From NCBI GenBank assembly GCA_035384605.1, contig DAOOIV010000163.1, positions 1-8,132 on the forward strand: 8,132 nucleotides of DNA, read 5' to 3'. A program made the position numbers and the translations under genes. Shown one piece after another: positions 1 to 6,507 of this stretch. The notes below the pieces were generated by a model. That model saw nothing but the letters and a program-made list of their open reading frames with translations. It was not told the origin of the DNA and did no database searches. This DNA comes from Phycisphaerae bacterium (GTDB taxonomy: Bacteria > Planctomycetota > Phycisphaerae > UBA1845 > PWPN01). The first letter of the stretch is position 1, and every line of letters begins with the position of its first letter.

Positions 1-1
1 C

Positions 2-829
2 GACACCTGGGTTTTCGCCGACATGGGCAATCCGCGGCGGTACACGCTGACCACCGGCCGGCTCGGCGTGCTCGTGGCCGCTTCGCAAAGCCCTCTGCTA
101 ACGATCCGCGACCTGGGCGTACTTTCCAACTGGGGACCCGGCTACCTGGACCTCCGCGTTGACCACGTCCTGCCGGTTCCCGTGAGGACGTACGAGGGCA
201 TGGGCACCACCCTGACCGACAGCGTGCGGCTCTTCCCGCCGTTCGCCCAGGAACCCGGCGAGTCTCTGCAAACTCGCAACCTGGTCCTCAACGCGAAGAT
301 CTCCATCACGACCCAGTTCTACTGGCCACCTACGCCGGCGGGCAGCGCGGCAGGATACACCGCGCCGCTGGCTCGCTGGGTTGAGACCCGCATCTACGGC
401 TATACCAGCTCCCCGATCATCCTGCACAGCCCGTACTCGCAGACCTACCGGCCGGAGCATCACAACTTCAGCGAGCACTTTCTCTTCGAGCCACGGCTCG
501 AGCCGGGCATCTCGCCATCGATCCTTCAGGAGCTCCACAACAAGAACATTCGGGTGATCCAAGTCTATCGACCCAGCAGCGGATCCCCGATCTTCACCAC
601 TGTCGGCTTCACCACCCCGGCCGACTTCGACCAGGACAACGACGTCGACGGGGCGGACTATGAGGTATTCAGTGATTGCAGCTCCGGTCCGGGTCTCGGT
701 CCGGTCGAGTGGGCCTGCCGTGCCGCGGATTTCGACCACGACGGCGACGTTGACCAGGCCGACTTTGGAATCTTTCAGCGATGCATCAGCGGCGAGAAGA
801 TGCCGCCGGATGTTGATTGCGCGCAATGA
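2..829 (+). CDS. Secreted protein with C-terminal dockerin-like EF-hand pair (5' end missing)
   Basis: The frame is already open at base 2, seven codons before the first ATG at 23, so the true start probably lies upstream; 275 residues are visible. The first ~200 match no family I recognise. They are rich in aromatic, Pro and Thr residues, as in beta-rich extracellular proteins. The C-terminus (bases 620-790) holds two calcium-loop repeats, DFDQDNDVDGAD and DFDHDGDVDQAD, each with Asp at loop positions 1, 3, 5, 7, 9 and 12. Each is followed by an aromatic residue and a Cys (FSDC, FQRC). This is a dockerin type I-like pair, and this Cys-bearing form is common in planctomycete exported proteins (family knowledge). 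Such modules bind calcium and usually mediate protein-protein attachment; the partner is unknown here. No signal peptide can be assessed because the N-terminus is outside the window. The gene converges on nadC, with 43 bases between the stop codons. Confidence 0.8.
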   Translation, partial: DTWVFADMGNPRRYTLTTGRLGVLVAASQSPLLTIRDLGVLSNWGPGYLDLRVDHVLPVPVRTYEGMGTTLTDSVRLFPPFAQEPGESLQTRNLVLNAKISITTQFYWPPTPAGSAAGYTAPLARWVETRIYGYTSSPIILHSPYSQTYRPEHHNFSEHFLFEPRLEPGISPSILQELHNKNIRVIQVYRPSSGSPIFTTVGFTTPADFDQDNDVDGADYEVFSDCSSGPGLGPVEWACRAADFDHDGDVDQADFGIFQRCISGEKMPPDVDCAQ

Positions 830-830
830 C

Positions 831-861
831 CGGCCGCTGTCCGGCGTCGACGGCCGCTTTT
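831..861 (+). terminator. Possible rho-independent terminator of the dockerin gene
   Basis: Just after the stop at 829, CGGCCG (831-836) can pair with CGGCCG (851-856) across a 14-base loop. It is followed by C and four T residues (858-861). The stem is short, the loop long and the T-run brief, so this is a weak candidate. No T-run follows on the minus strand, so it would not serve nadC. Confidence 0.35.
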
Positions 862-872
862 GCCGGGGCTGA

Positions 873-1769
873 TCAGCCGGACAGCCTGGTGGTCTCAAGA
901 TCCATGGCGATATCCAGCGCGCCGGACGAGTGGGTGAGTGCTCCCACGGCGATCCGTTCAACACCGGTTTCCGCGATGCCGCGGACCGAATCCAGGTCGA
1001 CACCGCCGGAGGCCTCAAACTGCACCCGGCCGGCCAAGCCCAATTCATCCCGCCGCCTCACCGCCTGTCGCATCTGGGCAATAGAGAAATTGTCGAGCAG
1101 AATGACATCTACGCCCGAAACCTTGAACACTTCCTCGAGTTGCTCGATGGTGTCGACCTCGACCTCAATGAACGCCGGCGGCGGCGCCAGCGCAGCGGCC
1201 TCCCGAACCATATCGAACAGGGCGACGGCCAGTGAATCAATACTCACGCCCGCCAAGTGATTGTCCTTAACCAAAATGGCGTCATGCAGGCCCATGCGGT
1301 GGTTCCAGCCGCCGCCGCAGCGGACGGCATATTTGTCCAGTTGACGCCAGCCGGGAATCGTCTTACGCGTATCATAGATCCTCGCCTGCGTCCCGCCGAC
1401 GGCATCGACATAACGACGGGTCAGCGAGGCCACGCCGCACAACCGCTGCAGAAAGTTTAGCAAGGTTCGCTCAATGCCCAGGAGCAGACGCATCGGACCG
1501 GCCAGCACGGCGATTCCCTCGCCCTTCCTCATGTTTGCACCGTCCTGCGCGTTGACCGTGACCGTCAATTTGTGAGAGTACGCCTCACGCAGCAGGTCGA
1601 AGATCACCGCGCCGGCAAAGACGCCGCCCTGGCGGGCTACAAGACGAGCCGTGCCCGTGGCTGCGTCGTCGACGGTCGTCAAAGAGGTGATGTCCCGGTC
1701 GAAGCCGTCCTCGGCCAAGGCATCTTCCCACTGCCTCCGAAGCCGTTCACGATCAATCATCTGAGCCAT
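873..1769 (-). CDS. nadC: Nicotinate-nucleotide pyrophosphorylase (carboxylating), quinolinate phosphoribosyltransferase
   Basis: NadC converts quinolinate and PRPP to nicotinate mononucleotide, CO2 and pyrophosphate in de novo NAD synthesis, in the cytosol. From the ATG at 1769 the protein is 298 residues, the usual family length. Family landmarks are all present: ERTLLNFLQ with Arg101, TRKTIPG with Arg135 and Lys136, NHR with His157 and Arg158, VKDNH with Lys168, EVEVD around residues 203-207 (Glu205 likely metal or ribose site), LLDN with Asp226, the SGG phosphate loop near 254-256, and ERIAVGALTHS near 271-281. The basic residues line the quinolinate/PRPP site in characterised homologues. 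The open frame extends upstream to an ATG at 1901, but the added 44 residues do not resemble NadC. GAGAGG lies six bases before the ATG at 1769, which decides this start. The gene is downstream of uvrB on the same strand, 224 bases away; nadA and nadB are not in the window. Identification is very secure. Confidence 0.97.
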   Translation of the reverse strand: MAQMIDRERLRRQWEDALAEDGFDRDITSLTTVDDAATGTARLVARQGGVFAGAVIFDLLREAYSHKLTVTVNAQDGANMRKGEGIAVLAGPMRLLLGIERTLLNFLQRLCGVASLTRRYVDAVGGTQARIYDTRKTIPGWRQLDKYAVRCGGGWNHRMGLHDAILVKDNHLAGVSIDSLAVALFDMVREAAALAPPPAFIEVEVDTIEQLEEVFKVSGVDVILLDNFSIAQMRQAVRRRDELGLAGRVQFEASGGVDLDSVRGIAETGVERIAVGALTHSSGALDIAMDLETTRLSG

Positions 1770-1993
1770 GGTCATCCTCTCGCAAACATCCCCCATCTGG
1801 TCGTTTCTTCTTGACCGGCCGGTGACCTCACAGCCGGTCTCGACAGGCTGTGTGAAACAGGTTTCCGGCCTCTCATCGGACCGCCAGGATGCCGCTCCCA
1901 CACCTGCCGGGATAGGTTCCTATGCCGCCGGTATTACCGAAGACCACGCGAAGCAGCACCGGCTCGCCAAGAAACGGGGTCTCCTGGCCGTGG
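1770..1993 (-). other. uvrB-nadC intergenic region with overlapping inverted repeats
   Basis: This 224-base gap lies between the uvrB stop and the nadC start on the minus strand. No gene in it is supported, and I see no clear promoter. It contains two perfect 7-bp inverted repeats that share bases 1833-1835: CACAGCC/GGCTGTG (1829-1835 with 1846-1852) and GACCGGC/GCCGGTC (1813-1819 with 1833-1839). Only one can form at a time in RNA. No T-run follows either hairpin in the nadC direction, so a simple intrinsic terminator is not indicated. The region could be a nadC leader or just spacer. Confidence 0.4.
1776..1781 (-). promoter_or_regulatory. Shine-Dalgarno site that sets the nadC start
   Basis: On the minus strand GAGAGG is followed by six bases (ATGACC) and the ATG at 1769. 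The alternative ATG at 1775 directly abuts the site, leaving no spacing, so the ATG at 1769 is preferred. Confidence 0.6.
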
Positions 1994-3988
1994 CTATCGT
2001 CCGGCGTCGGCTCGCTGAGCCTGTGGTCCGGTCTCCAACTGCCGGATCCGATCTCGCAGCACCGCCGCCCTCTCGAAATCCAGCCTCTCGGCCGCCTCGA
2101 GCATTTCCTGTTCCAGCGCCGCAATCAACTCGCTGCGATCATACTCATCTTCCGCGGCATGCACAGCCTCCCGAGCGATCTTGCGGGCCGAAATCTCCTG
2201 CTCCAGCGAGCTGCGGATGGCCTTCTTGATCGTTTCGGGAGTGATCTTGTGCTCTTCGTTGTACTTGAGCTGGATTTCGCGCCGGCGGTTGGTCTCGTCG
2301 ATGGCCCGTTGCATGCTCGGCGTGGTCTTGTCGGCGTAGAGGATCACCTCGGCGTTGACGTTCCGGGCGGTGCGGCCGATCGTCTGAATCAATGACGTCT
2401 CACTCCGAAGAAAGCCCTCCTTGTCGGCGTCCATGATTGCCACGAGCGACACCTCGGGCAGATCAAGTCCTTCGCGCAATAGGTTGACGCCGACCAGCAC
2501 GTCGAAATCACCCCGCCGAAGATCATTCAGAATCTCGACCCGTTCAAGCGTGTCGATCTCGCTGTGCAGGTACTTGCATCGGAATCCTTTCTGATCGACG
2601 TAGGCCGAAAGGTCCTCGGCCAGCCGCTTGGTCAGCGTCGTTACCAGCACGCGTTCGCCGACGGCCACTCGCTCGCTGATGCGGTCAAGCAGATCGGGCA
2701 CCTGCCCGCGAGCCGGCCGCACGTGGATCAGCGGATCCACCAGTCCCGTCGGCCGGATGATCTGCTCGACCACCTCGCCGCCGCACTTTTCCAGTTCGTA
2801 CGGCCCGGGCGTGGCGCTGACAAACAGCACCTGGTTCCACATGCTCTCAAACTCCTCAAACCGCATGGGCCGGTTGTCCAGGCACGACGGCAGCCGAAAA
2901 CCATGCTCGACCAGCACCTCCTTGCGACTGCGGTCACCGGCATACATCGCCCGAATCTGCGGGATGGTCACGTGGGACTCGTCGAGGATCAACAGGAAAT
3001 CCTTCGGAAAATAGTCCACCAACGTGAAAGGTTTGGCCCCCGGCGGCGTGCCGTTCAGATGCCTCGAGTAGTTCTCGATGCCGCTGCAATAGCCCACTTC
3101 CTGGATCATCTCCAAATCATACCGCGTGCGGGCGCTGAGGCGCTGGGCCTCGAGCAACTTGCCCATCCGCCTGAGCTCCATCAGCCGCTGGTCGAGCTCC
3201 TCCTGGATGCTCTTGATCGCCGCCGCGATCCGGTCCTCGGGCATCACGTAGTGGACCGCCGGGTAAATGAAGATCACGTCCTGATCGGTGATCGTCTCAT
3301 TGGTCAGCGGGTCGATCAGGTCAATACGGTCGACTTCGTCGCCGAACAGTTCGATACGATAGGCGAATTCCTCGTTGCCCGGACACAGCTCGACCACGTC
3401 GCCGCGGACACGGAACTTACCGCGCCGGAAATCAACATCGTTCCGCTCGTACTGGAGATCCACGAACCGCCGCAGCAGCTCGTCACGTTCGACCCGGTCG
3501 CCCCGGCGGATCGTGATGATGCTCCGTTTGAAGTCTTCGGGCGAGCCTAGGCCGAAGATGCACGAGACGCTGGCGACGATGATCACATCGCGGCGGGAGA
3601 CCAGCGAGCTGGTCGCCGAAAGACGCAGCCGGTCAAGGTCGTCGTTGCGCGAGGCATCCTTCTCAATGTAGATGTCCCGCTGCGGGATATACGCCTCCGG
3701 CTGGTAGTAGTCATAGTAGCTGACGAAGTACTCCACTGCGTTCTCGGGAAACAGGCTGCTGAACTCGTCATAAAGCTGGGCGGCCAGCGTCTTGTTGTGG
3801 CTGATCACCAGAGTCGGCCGGTTGAGGTTGCGAATCAGGTGAGCCATGCTGAAGGTCTTGCCCGATCCGGTCACCCCCAGCAGACACTGGAACTTGCGCC
3901 CGGACTGAAACCCGCCCGTCAGCTTCTCGATGGCCGCCGGCTGGTCCCCTGCAGGCTCAAACTCACTATGAATGACGAACTCGGACAC
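1994..3988 (-). CDS. uvrB: UvrABC system protein B (excinuclease ABC subunit B)
   Basis: UvrB is the damage-verifying helicase-like subunit of bacterial nucleotide excision repair. UvrA loads it, and it then recruits UvrC to the lesion. From the GTG at 3988 the protein is 664 residues, typical for the family. In order it shows Walker A GVTGSGKT (38-45), the Tyr-rich beta-hairpin YYDYYQPEAYIP (91-102) that inserts between DNA strands, motif II DESH (336-339), SATPGPYE (391-398), helicase motif VI QTIGRTARN (535-543) and a C-terminal UVR motif (about 620-653) that contacts UvrC. The domain set is complete, with no frameshift. The frame opens further upstream (to 4033), but those 15 residues are not UvrB-like. 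AGGGGGG seven bases before the GTG supports the shorter form, whose start SEFVIHSEFEPAGDQPAAI fits the family. A promoter candidate lies at 4036-4064. No LexA-type operator could be identified with confidence. Confidence 0.97.
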   Translation of the reverse strand: MSEFVIHSEFEPAGDQPAAIEKLTGGFQSGRKFQCLLGVTGSGKTFSMAHLIRNLNRPTLVISHNKTLAAQLYDEFSSLFPENAVEYFVSYYDYYQPEAYIPQRDIYIEKDASRNDDLDRLRLSATSSLVSRRDVIIVASVSCIFGLGSPEDFKRSIITIRRGDRVERDELLRRFVDLQYERNDVDFRRGKFRVRGDVVELCPGNEEFAYRIELFGDEVDRIDLIDPLTNETITDQDVIFIYPAVHYVMPEDRIAAAIKSIQEELDQRLMELRRMGKLLEAQRLSARTRYDLEMIQEVGYCSGIENYSRHLNGTPPGAKPFTLVDYFPKDFLLILDESHVTIPQIRAMYAGDRSRKEVLVEHGFRLPSCLDNRPMRFEEFESMWNQVLFVSATPGPYELEKCGGEVVEQIIRPTGLVDPLIHVRPARGQVPDLLDRISERVAVGERVLVTTLTKRLAEDLSAYVDQKGFRCKYLHSEIDTLERVEILNDLRRGDFDVLVGVNLLREGLDLPEVSLVAIMDADKEGFLRSETSLIQTIGRTARNVNAEVILYADKTTPSMQRAIDETNRRREIQLKYNEEHKITPETIKKAIRSSLEQEISARKIAREAVHAAEDEYDRSELIAALEQEMLEAAERLDFERAAVLRDRIRQLETGPQAQRADAGR

Positions 3989-3995
3989 TCTGGCA

Positions 3996-4002
3996 CCCCC
4001 CT
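3996..4002 (-). promoter_or_regulatory. Shine-Dalgarno site that sets the uvrB GTG start
   Basis: The minus strand reads AGGGGGG, then seven bases (TGCCAGA), then GTG at 3988. The spacing favours GTG over the more upstream ATG of the same frame. Confidence 0.55.
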
Positions 4003-4035
4003 GGCAACGCTCTCTGGCCGCGAGCCGAACCAATC

Positions 4036-4064
4036 ATGATATGCCCGCCCTGAGCCGGGTTCAA
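4036..4064 (-). promoter_or_regulatory. Candidate uvrB promoter (sigma-70 type)
   Basis: On the minus strand TTGAAC (4064-4059) resembles a -35 box (4 of 6). It lies exactly 17 bases before TATCAT (4041-4036), a -10 box with 5 of 6 matches. The predicted start near 4029 would give a leader of about 40 bases before the uvrB GTG. The -35 box falls in the loop of the inverted repeat at 4051-4079. The prediction rests on consensus matching only. Confidence 0.45.
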
Positions 4065-4079
4065 ACCCCGGAAAGCTCA
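4051..4079. repeat. Inverted repeat / stem-loop in the divergent intergenic region
   Basis: CCGGG (4055-4059) pairs with CCCGG (4067-4071) around the loop TTCAAAC. TGAG (4051-4054) can pair with CTCA (4076-4079), leaving a four-base bulge. The inner hairpin has the shape of a tRNA T-arm (5-bp stem, 7-base TTCAAAC loop), but no tRNA body precedes it. It may be a protein-binding site at the uvrB promoter, or chance. Confidence 0.45.
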
Positions 4080-4209
4080 TGAACTGCCCGGCCGGCGCGA
4101 CTGCACGTGTAACATCTGACCCGCCTGGACGTCTATAAGGATGGATCTGGACCGACTGAGGGCGGCACCAGACAGATCGCGTTGATATTCAAGAGCGGGG
4201 CAATCAACC

Positions 4210-5724
4210 ATGATCATGAACCTGTTGAGCGGCGCGTTTGCTCTTCTGATGACGACGAACGGTCTGGCCGGGGCCCCGGTGGCGGGCGAACAAGAGCAAC
4301 GCGTCGCCAAGCCCGCTCAGAGTCCGCCGGCCGTCGGCCTGAGCTCGGCCGAGCCGCCTGCCAGCCGACCCGCCGGCAGACCGGCGATCCGCGCGGTCGT
4401 CGACCCCCGCGTGGAGCTGATGAGCATCATTTTCCGCCTTGCCGGCAATCCGGAGTACAACATGCCGAACTCCCAGTCGGTCTATGCCGACGAAGTCAAG
4501 AAGCATTTCAGCAAGTACCGGAATCACCCTGTCGTTCTTGCCGCACAGCGACTCCGCGCGAGCCGCGGCGTCAGCTATGACGCGGTCATGAGCATGGCCG
4601 TGCATGTGAGCGACACCGTTGAACTGAAGGAACGGGTGCCGTTCGACCAGCCGCCGGATGCGATCATGCTCGACCCTCGCTGGAAAACGGAGGAAGCCCG
4701 CGACTTCCTGAAACAGGCCCGCCTGTTTGTCGAGCACGCCCGCTTCGCAGCGTTCGTTGAGCAACATCGCGACTTCTACGCCTCGGCCGCCGCCCGCCTC
4801 GATGCGGCACTCGGCAACCGCGATTTGCGACAATGGTTCGATTCATACTTCGGGACAACCGCCGAGGTGCAGTTGCGGCCGGTCGTCGGCCTGCTCAACG
4901 GAGGTGGCTGCTACGGACCGAGCTTCCGCCCGGCCGCGGGACCCGTCGAGATGTACTCGATCATCGGCGCGTACAAGTTCGACCACGAAGGACTGCCGGA
5001 ATTTGACAGCAACACCGCCCTGACCGCGGTCCATGAATTCGCTCATTCCTACGCCAATCCCCTGGTGGACAAGCACCTGGACACGATGCTCGACGCTGCA
5101 CAGCGAATCTTCAGCACCTGCGAAGACGAGATGAGACGGCAGGCCTACGGCAACGCGTCGACTCTGCTCCGGGAATCGATGGTCCGGGCCTGTACGGTCA
5201 GGTACGTCGCCGACACGATGGGAAAGGCAGCCGCGGCGACCGCGGCAAGGCAGGAGGCAGATCATGGTTTCACCTGGGTCAGCGATCTCAGCAGGCTCCT
5301 CGCGGAATACGAAGGTCGTCGCGACCGGTATCCGACGCTTGAGGCCTTCATGCCCCGGGTCGTCGATTTCTTCAACCGCTATGCCGCAGGCCTCAAGGAC
5401 CAGGAACGACCGAGGGTCATATCCATAGTCCCCGCCAATGGGGCCACTGACGTCGATCCGGATCTGACGGCCATCAAGATCACATTCAGCGAACCGATGG
5501 TTGACAAGAGCTGGTCCGTGGTCGGCGGCGGCTCGAATTTCCCCGAAATCACCGGCGATATTTCCTACGACCAGGATCGCAGGGTGCTGACGATCCCGGT
5601 TAAGCTCAAACCGTCATGGACCTACCGCTTCTGGCTCAACAGGGGCAGGTTCAACTCTTTTCGCAGCGAGAGGGGAGCGCCCCTGAGTTCGCTGCCCGTC
5701 GAGTTCAAAACCCGCGCCCGATAG
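4210..5724 (+). CDS. DUF4932-type putative zinc metallopeptidase with C-terminal Ig-like (Big_5/SbsA-like) domain
   Basis: This 504-residue protein begins with a hydrophobic stretch (about 4-22) ending in A-G-A, a plausible signal peptidase I site, although the n-region has no positive charge. A Pro/Ala-rich linker follows (about 23-60). The main domain resembles DUF4932: a GGGCYGP motif (231-237), HEFAHSYANPLVDKH starting at His275, giving an HExxH zinc motif (His275, Glu276, His279), and an RESMVRA segment whose Glu322 could be the third zinc ligand. From about 401 the sequence PANGATDVDP...ITFSEPM is typical of the SbsA-type Ig-like domain found in bacterial surface proteins. It is probably exported and acts in the periplasm or outside the cell; the substrate is unknown. 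An in-frame stop at 4183-4185 limits the start to the ATG at 4210 or 4216; a purine-rich GCGGGG precedes them. The gene diverges from uvrB. Peptidase activity is inferred from the motif only. Confidence 0.8.
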   Translation: MIMNLLSGAFALLMTTNGLAGAPVAGEQEQRVAKPAQSPPAVGLSSAEPPASRPAGRPAIRAVVDPRVELMSIIFRLAGNPEYNMPNSQSVYADEVKKHFSKYRNHPVVLAAQRLRASRGVSYDAVMSMAVHVSDTVELKERVPFDQPPDAIMLDPRWKTEEARDFLKQARLFVEHARFAAFVEQHRDFYASAAARLDAALGNRDLRQWFDSYFGTTAEVQLRPVVGLLNGGGCYGPSFRPAAGPVEMYSIIGAYKFDHEGLPEFDSNTALTAVHEFAHSYANPLVDKHLDTMLDAAQRIFSTCEDEMRRQAYGNASTLLRESMVRACTVRYVADTMGKAAAATAARQEADHGFTWVSDLSRLLAEYEGRRDRYPTLEAFMPRVVDFFNRYAAGLKDQERPRVISIVPANGATDVDPDLTAIKITFSEPMVDKSWSVVGGGSNFPEITGDISYDQDRRVLTIPVKLKPSWTYRFWLNRGRFNSFRSERGAPLSSLPVEFKTRAR

Positions 5725-5742
5725 CTCCGCGCGCAAGCTGGT

Positions 5743-5771
5743 ATGACGGGTCTGCCCATCTTGTATATACT
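5743..5771 (+). promoter_or_regulatory. Candidate promoter of the methyltransferase-transporter operon
   Basis: ATGACG (5743-5748, 4 of 6 to the -35 consensus) lies 17 bases before TATACT (5766-5771, 5 of 6 to the -10 consensus). The -10 sits in the only AT-rich island of a GC-rich intergenic region. It would give a leader of roughly 110 bases before the ATG at 5890. Confidence 0.45.
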
Positions 5772-5889
5772 ACCGCAAACGCACGAGGACCGGTACCATT
5801 GCGCCTTTGACCCTGCGGGGCGTAGCCATCGGGCGAGAAGGCCGGACGATTGTAACGACTGTCTGCAATGAAAGGATTAGGGGTGACTG

Positions 5890-6495
5890 ATGAGACCTGA
5901 TTGGATTCAATGGGCGGGAAACCACCCACGTTGGTTCGCCCTGATCGTCGGAACCAAGCGGCTCCGGACCAAGGCAGGACTTTTGCTGGTTGGGTTTGGC
6001 CTGGGCGAGGGCGTCTACAACCATGAGGTCCCCTTCGATCTGGACAGGCCCAACGCCTGGGTGTTCGTGGGGCTTGCGATGGTCCTTGCGGGGGTTGCTT
6101 TCCGATTCGCAGCGCTCGGTAGTCTGCGCAAGAAGGAGGAGCTTGCCACTACCGGGGTCTACTCGCTCTGCCGCCATCCTCTTTATCTCGGGTCGGTATT
6201 GATGGCGTATGGATTCTGCTGCTTGTTGAACGATTCCAAGCTGTTTCTGATCGCCAGCGCGTATTTCATTTTGTTCTATGGTTTGACTATCGCATGGGAA
6301 GAAATCCGCCTGGCCCAACGATACGGCGATGCCTACCACAGATACGCGAACGAAACGCCTTTGATTCTGCCGGTGGGTCGTCCATGTCGAGGGCAGTTTG
6401 GATTGGCGACCGCGCTGCGGAACGGGGGTGCCGCACTGATCGCCGTTACCACAATTCTGCTGGCAGCGATAGAATCGATGGCCGAGTTTATATAG
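5890..6495 (+). CDS. Isoprenylcysteine carboxyl methyltransferase (ICMT)/phospholipid methyltransferase-family membrane protein
   Basis: This 201-residue integral-membrane protein has hydrophobic segments near 28-46, 57-77, 98-114, 117-137 and 174-194. Family motifs are clear: GVYSLCRHPLYLG (89-101) and EEIRLAQRYGDAYHRY (137-152). In the ICMT/PEMT superfamily the RHPxYxG arginine/histidine region and the paired glutamates bind S-adenosylmethionine. The protein therefore likely transfers a methyl group from SAM to a membrane-associated or hydrophobic substrate. Bacterial members of the family act on diverse or unknown acceptors, and prenylated-protein methylation should not be assumed. AGGGG lies about six bases before the ATG at 5890. 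The C-terminal hydrophobic helix past the EE motif looks like an extra membrane anchor. The MFS gene begins 12 bases after the stop, implying co-transcription. Confidence 0.88.
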   Translation: MRPDWIQWAGNHPRWFALIVGTKRLRTKAGLLLVGFGLGEGVYNHEVPFDLDRPNAWVFVGLAMVLAGVAFRFAALGSLRKKEELATTGVYSLCRHPLYLGSVLMAYGFCCLLNDSKLFLIASAYFILFYGLTIAWEEIRLAQRYGDAYHRYANETPLILPVGRPCRGQFGLATALRNGGAALIAVTTILLAAIESMAEFI

Positions 6496-6507
6496 GGCTG
6501 CCTGTCA

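Noticed and set aside
98..1048. 316-codon minus-strand open frame antisense to the dockerin gene and running into the nadC 3' end
   Set aside because: It overlaps two well-supported genes; the translation is Arg/Val/Glu-rich with no family motif, as expected of a GC-rich antisense shadow.
1770..1901. 44-residue N-terminal extension of NadC
   Set aside because: The extension is not NadC-like, overlaps the inverted repeats and lies upstream of a well-placed Shine-Dalgarno site for the ATG at 1769.
2564..3550. 328-codon plus-strand open frame inside uvrB
   Set aside because: It is wholly antisense to the conserved uvrB coding sequence; its His/Gln/Arg-rich composition mirrors UvrB codons and has no domain.
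4055..4071. Possible tRNA gene
   Set aside because: Only a T-arm shape is present. No matching 5' acceptor strand, D-arm or anticodon arm lies in the ~55 bases upstream, and no CCA end follows.
4134..4139. TATAAG as a -10 box for the DUF4932 gene
   Set aside because: No acceptable -35 sequence lies 16-18 bases upstream, so the match alone is not enough.
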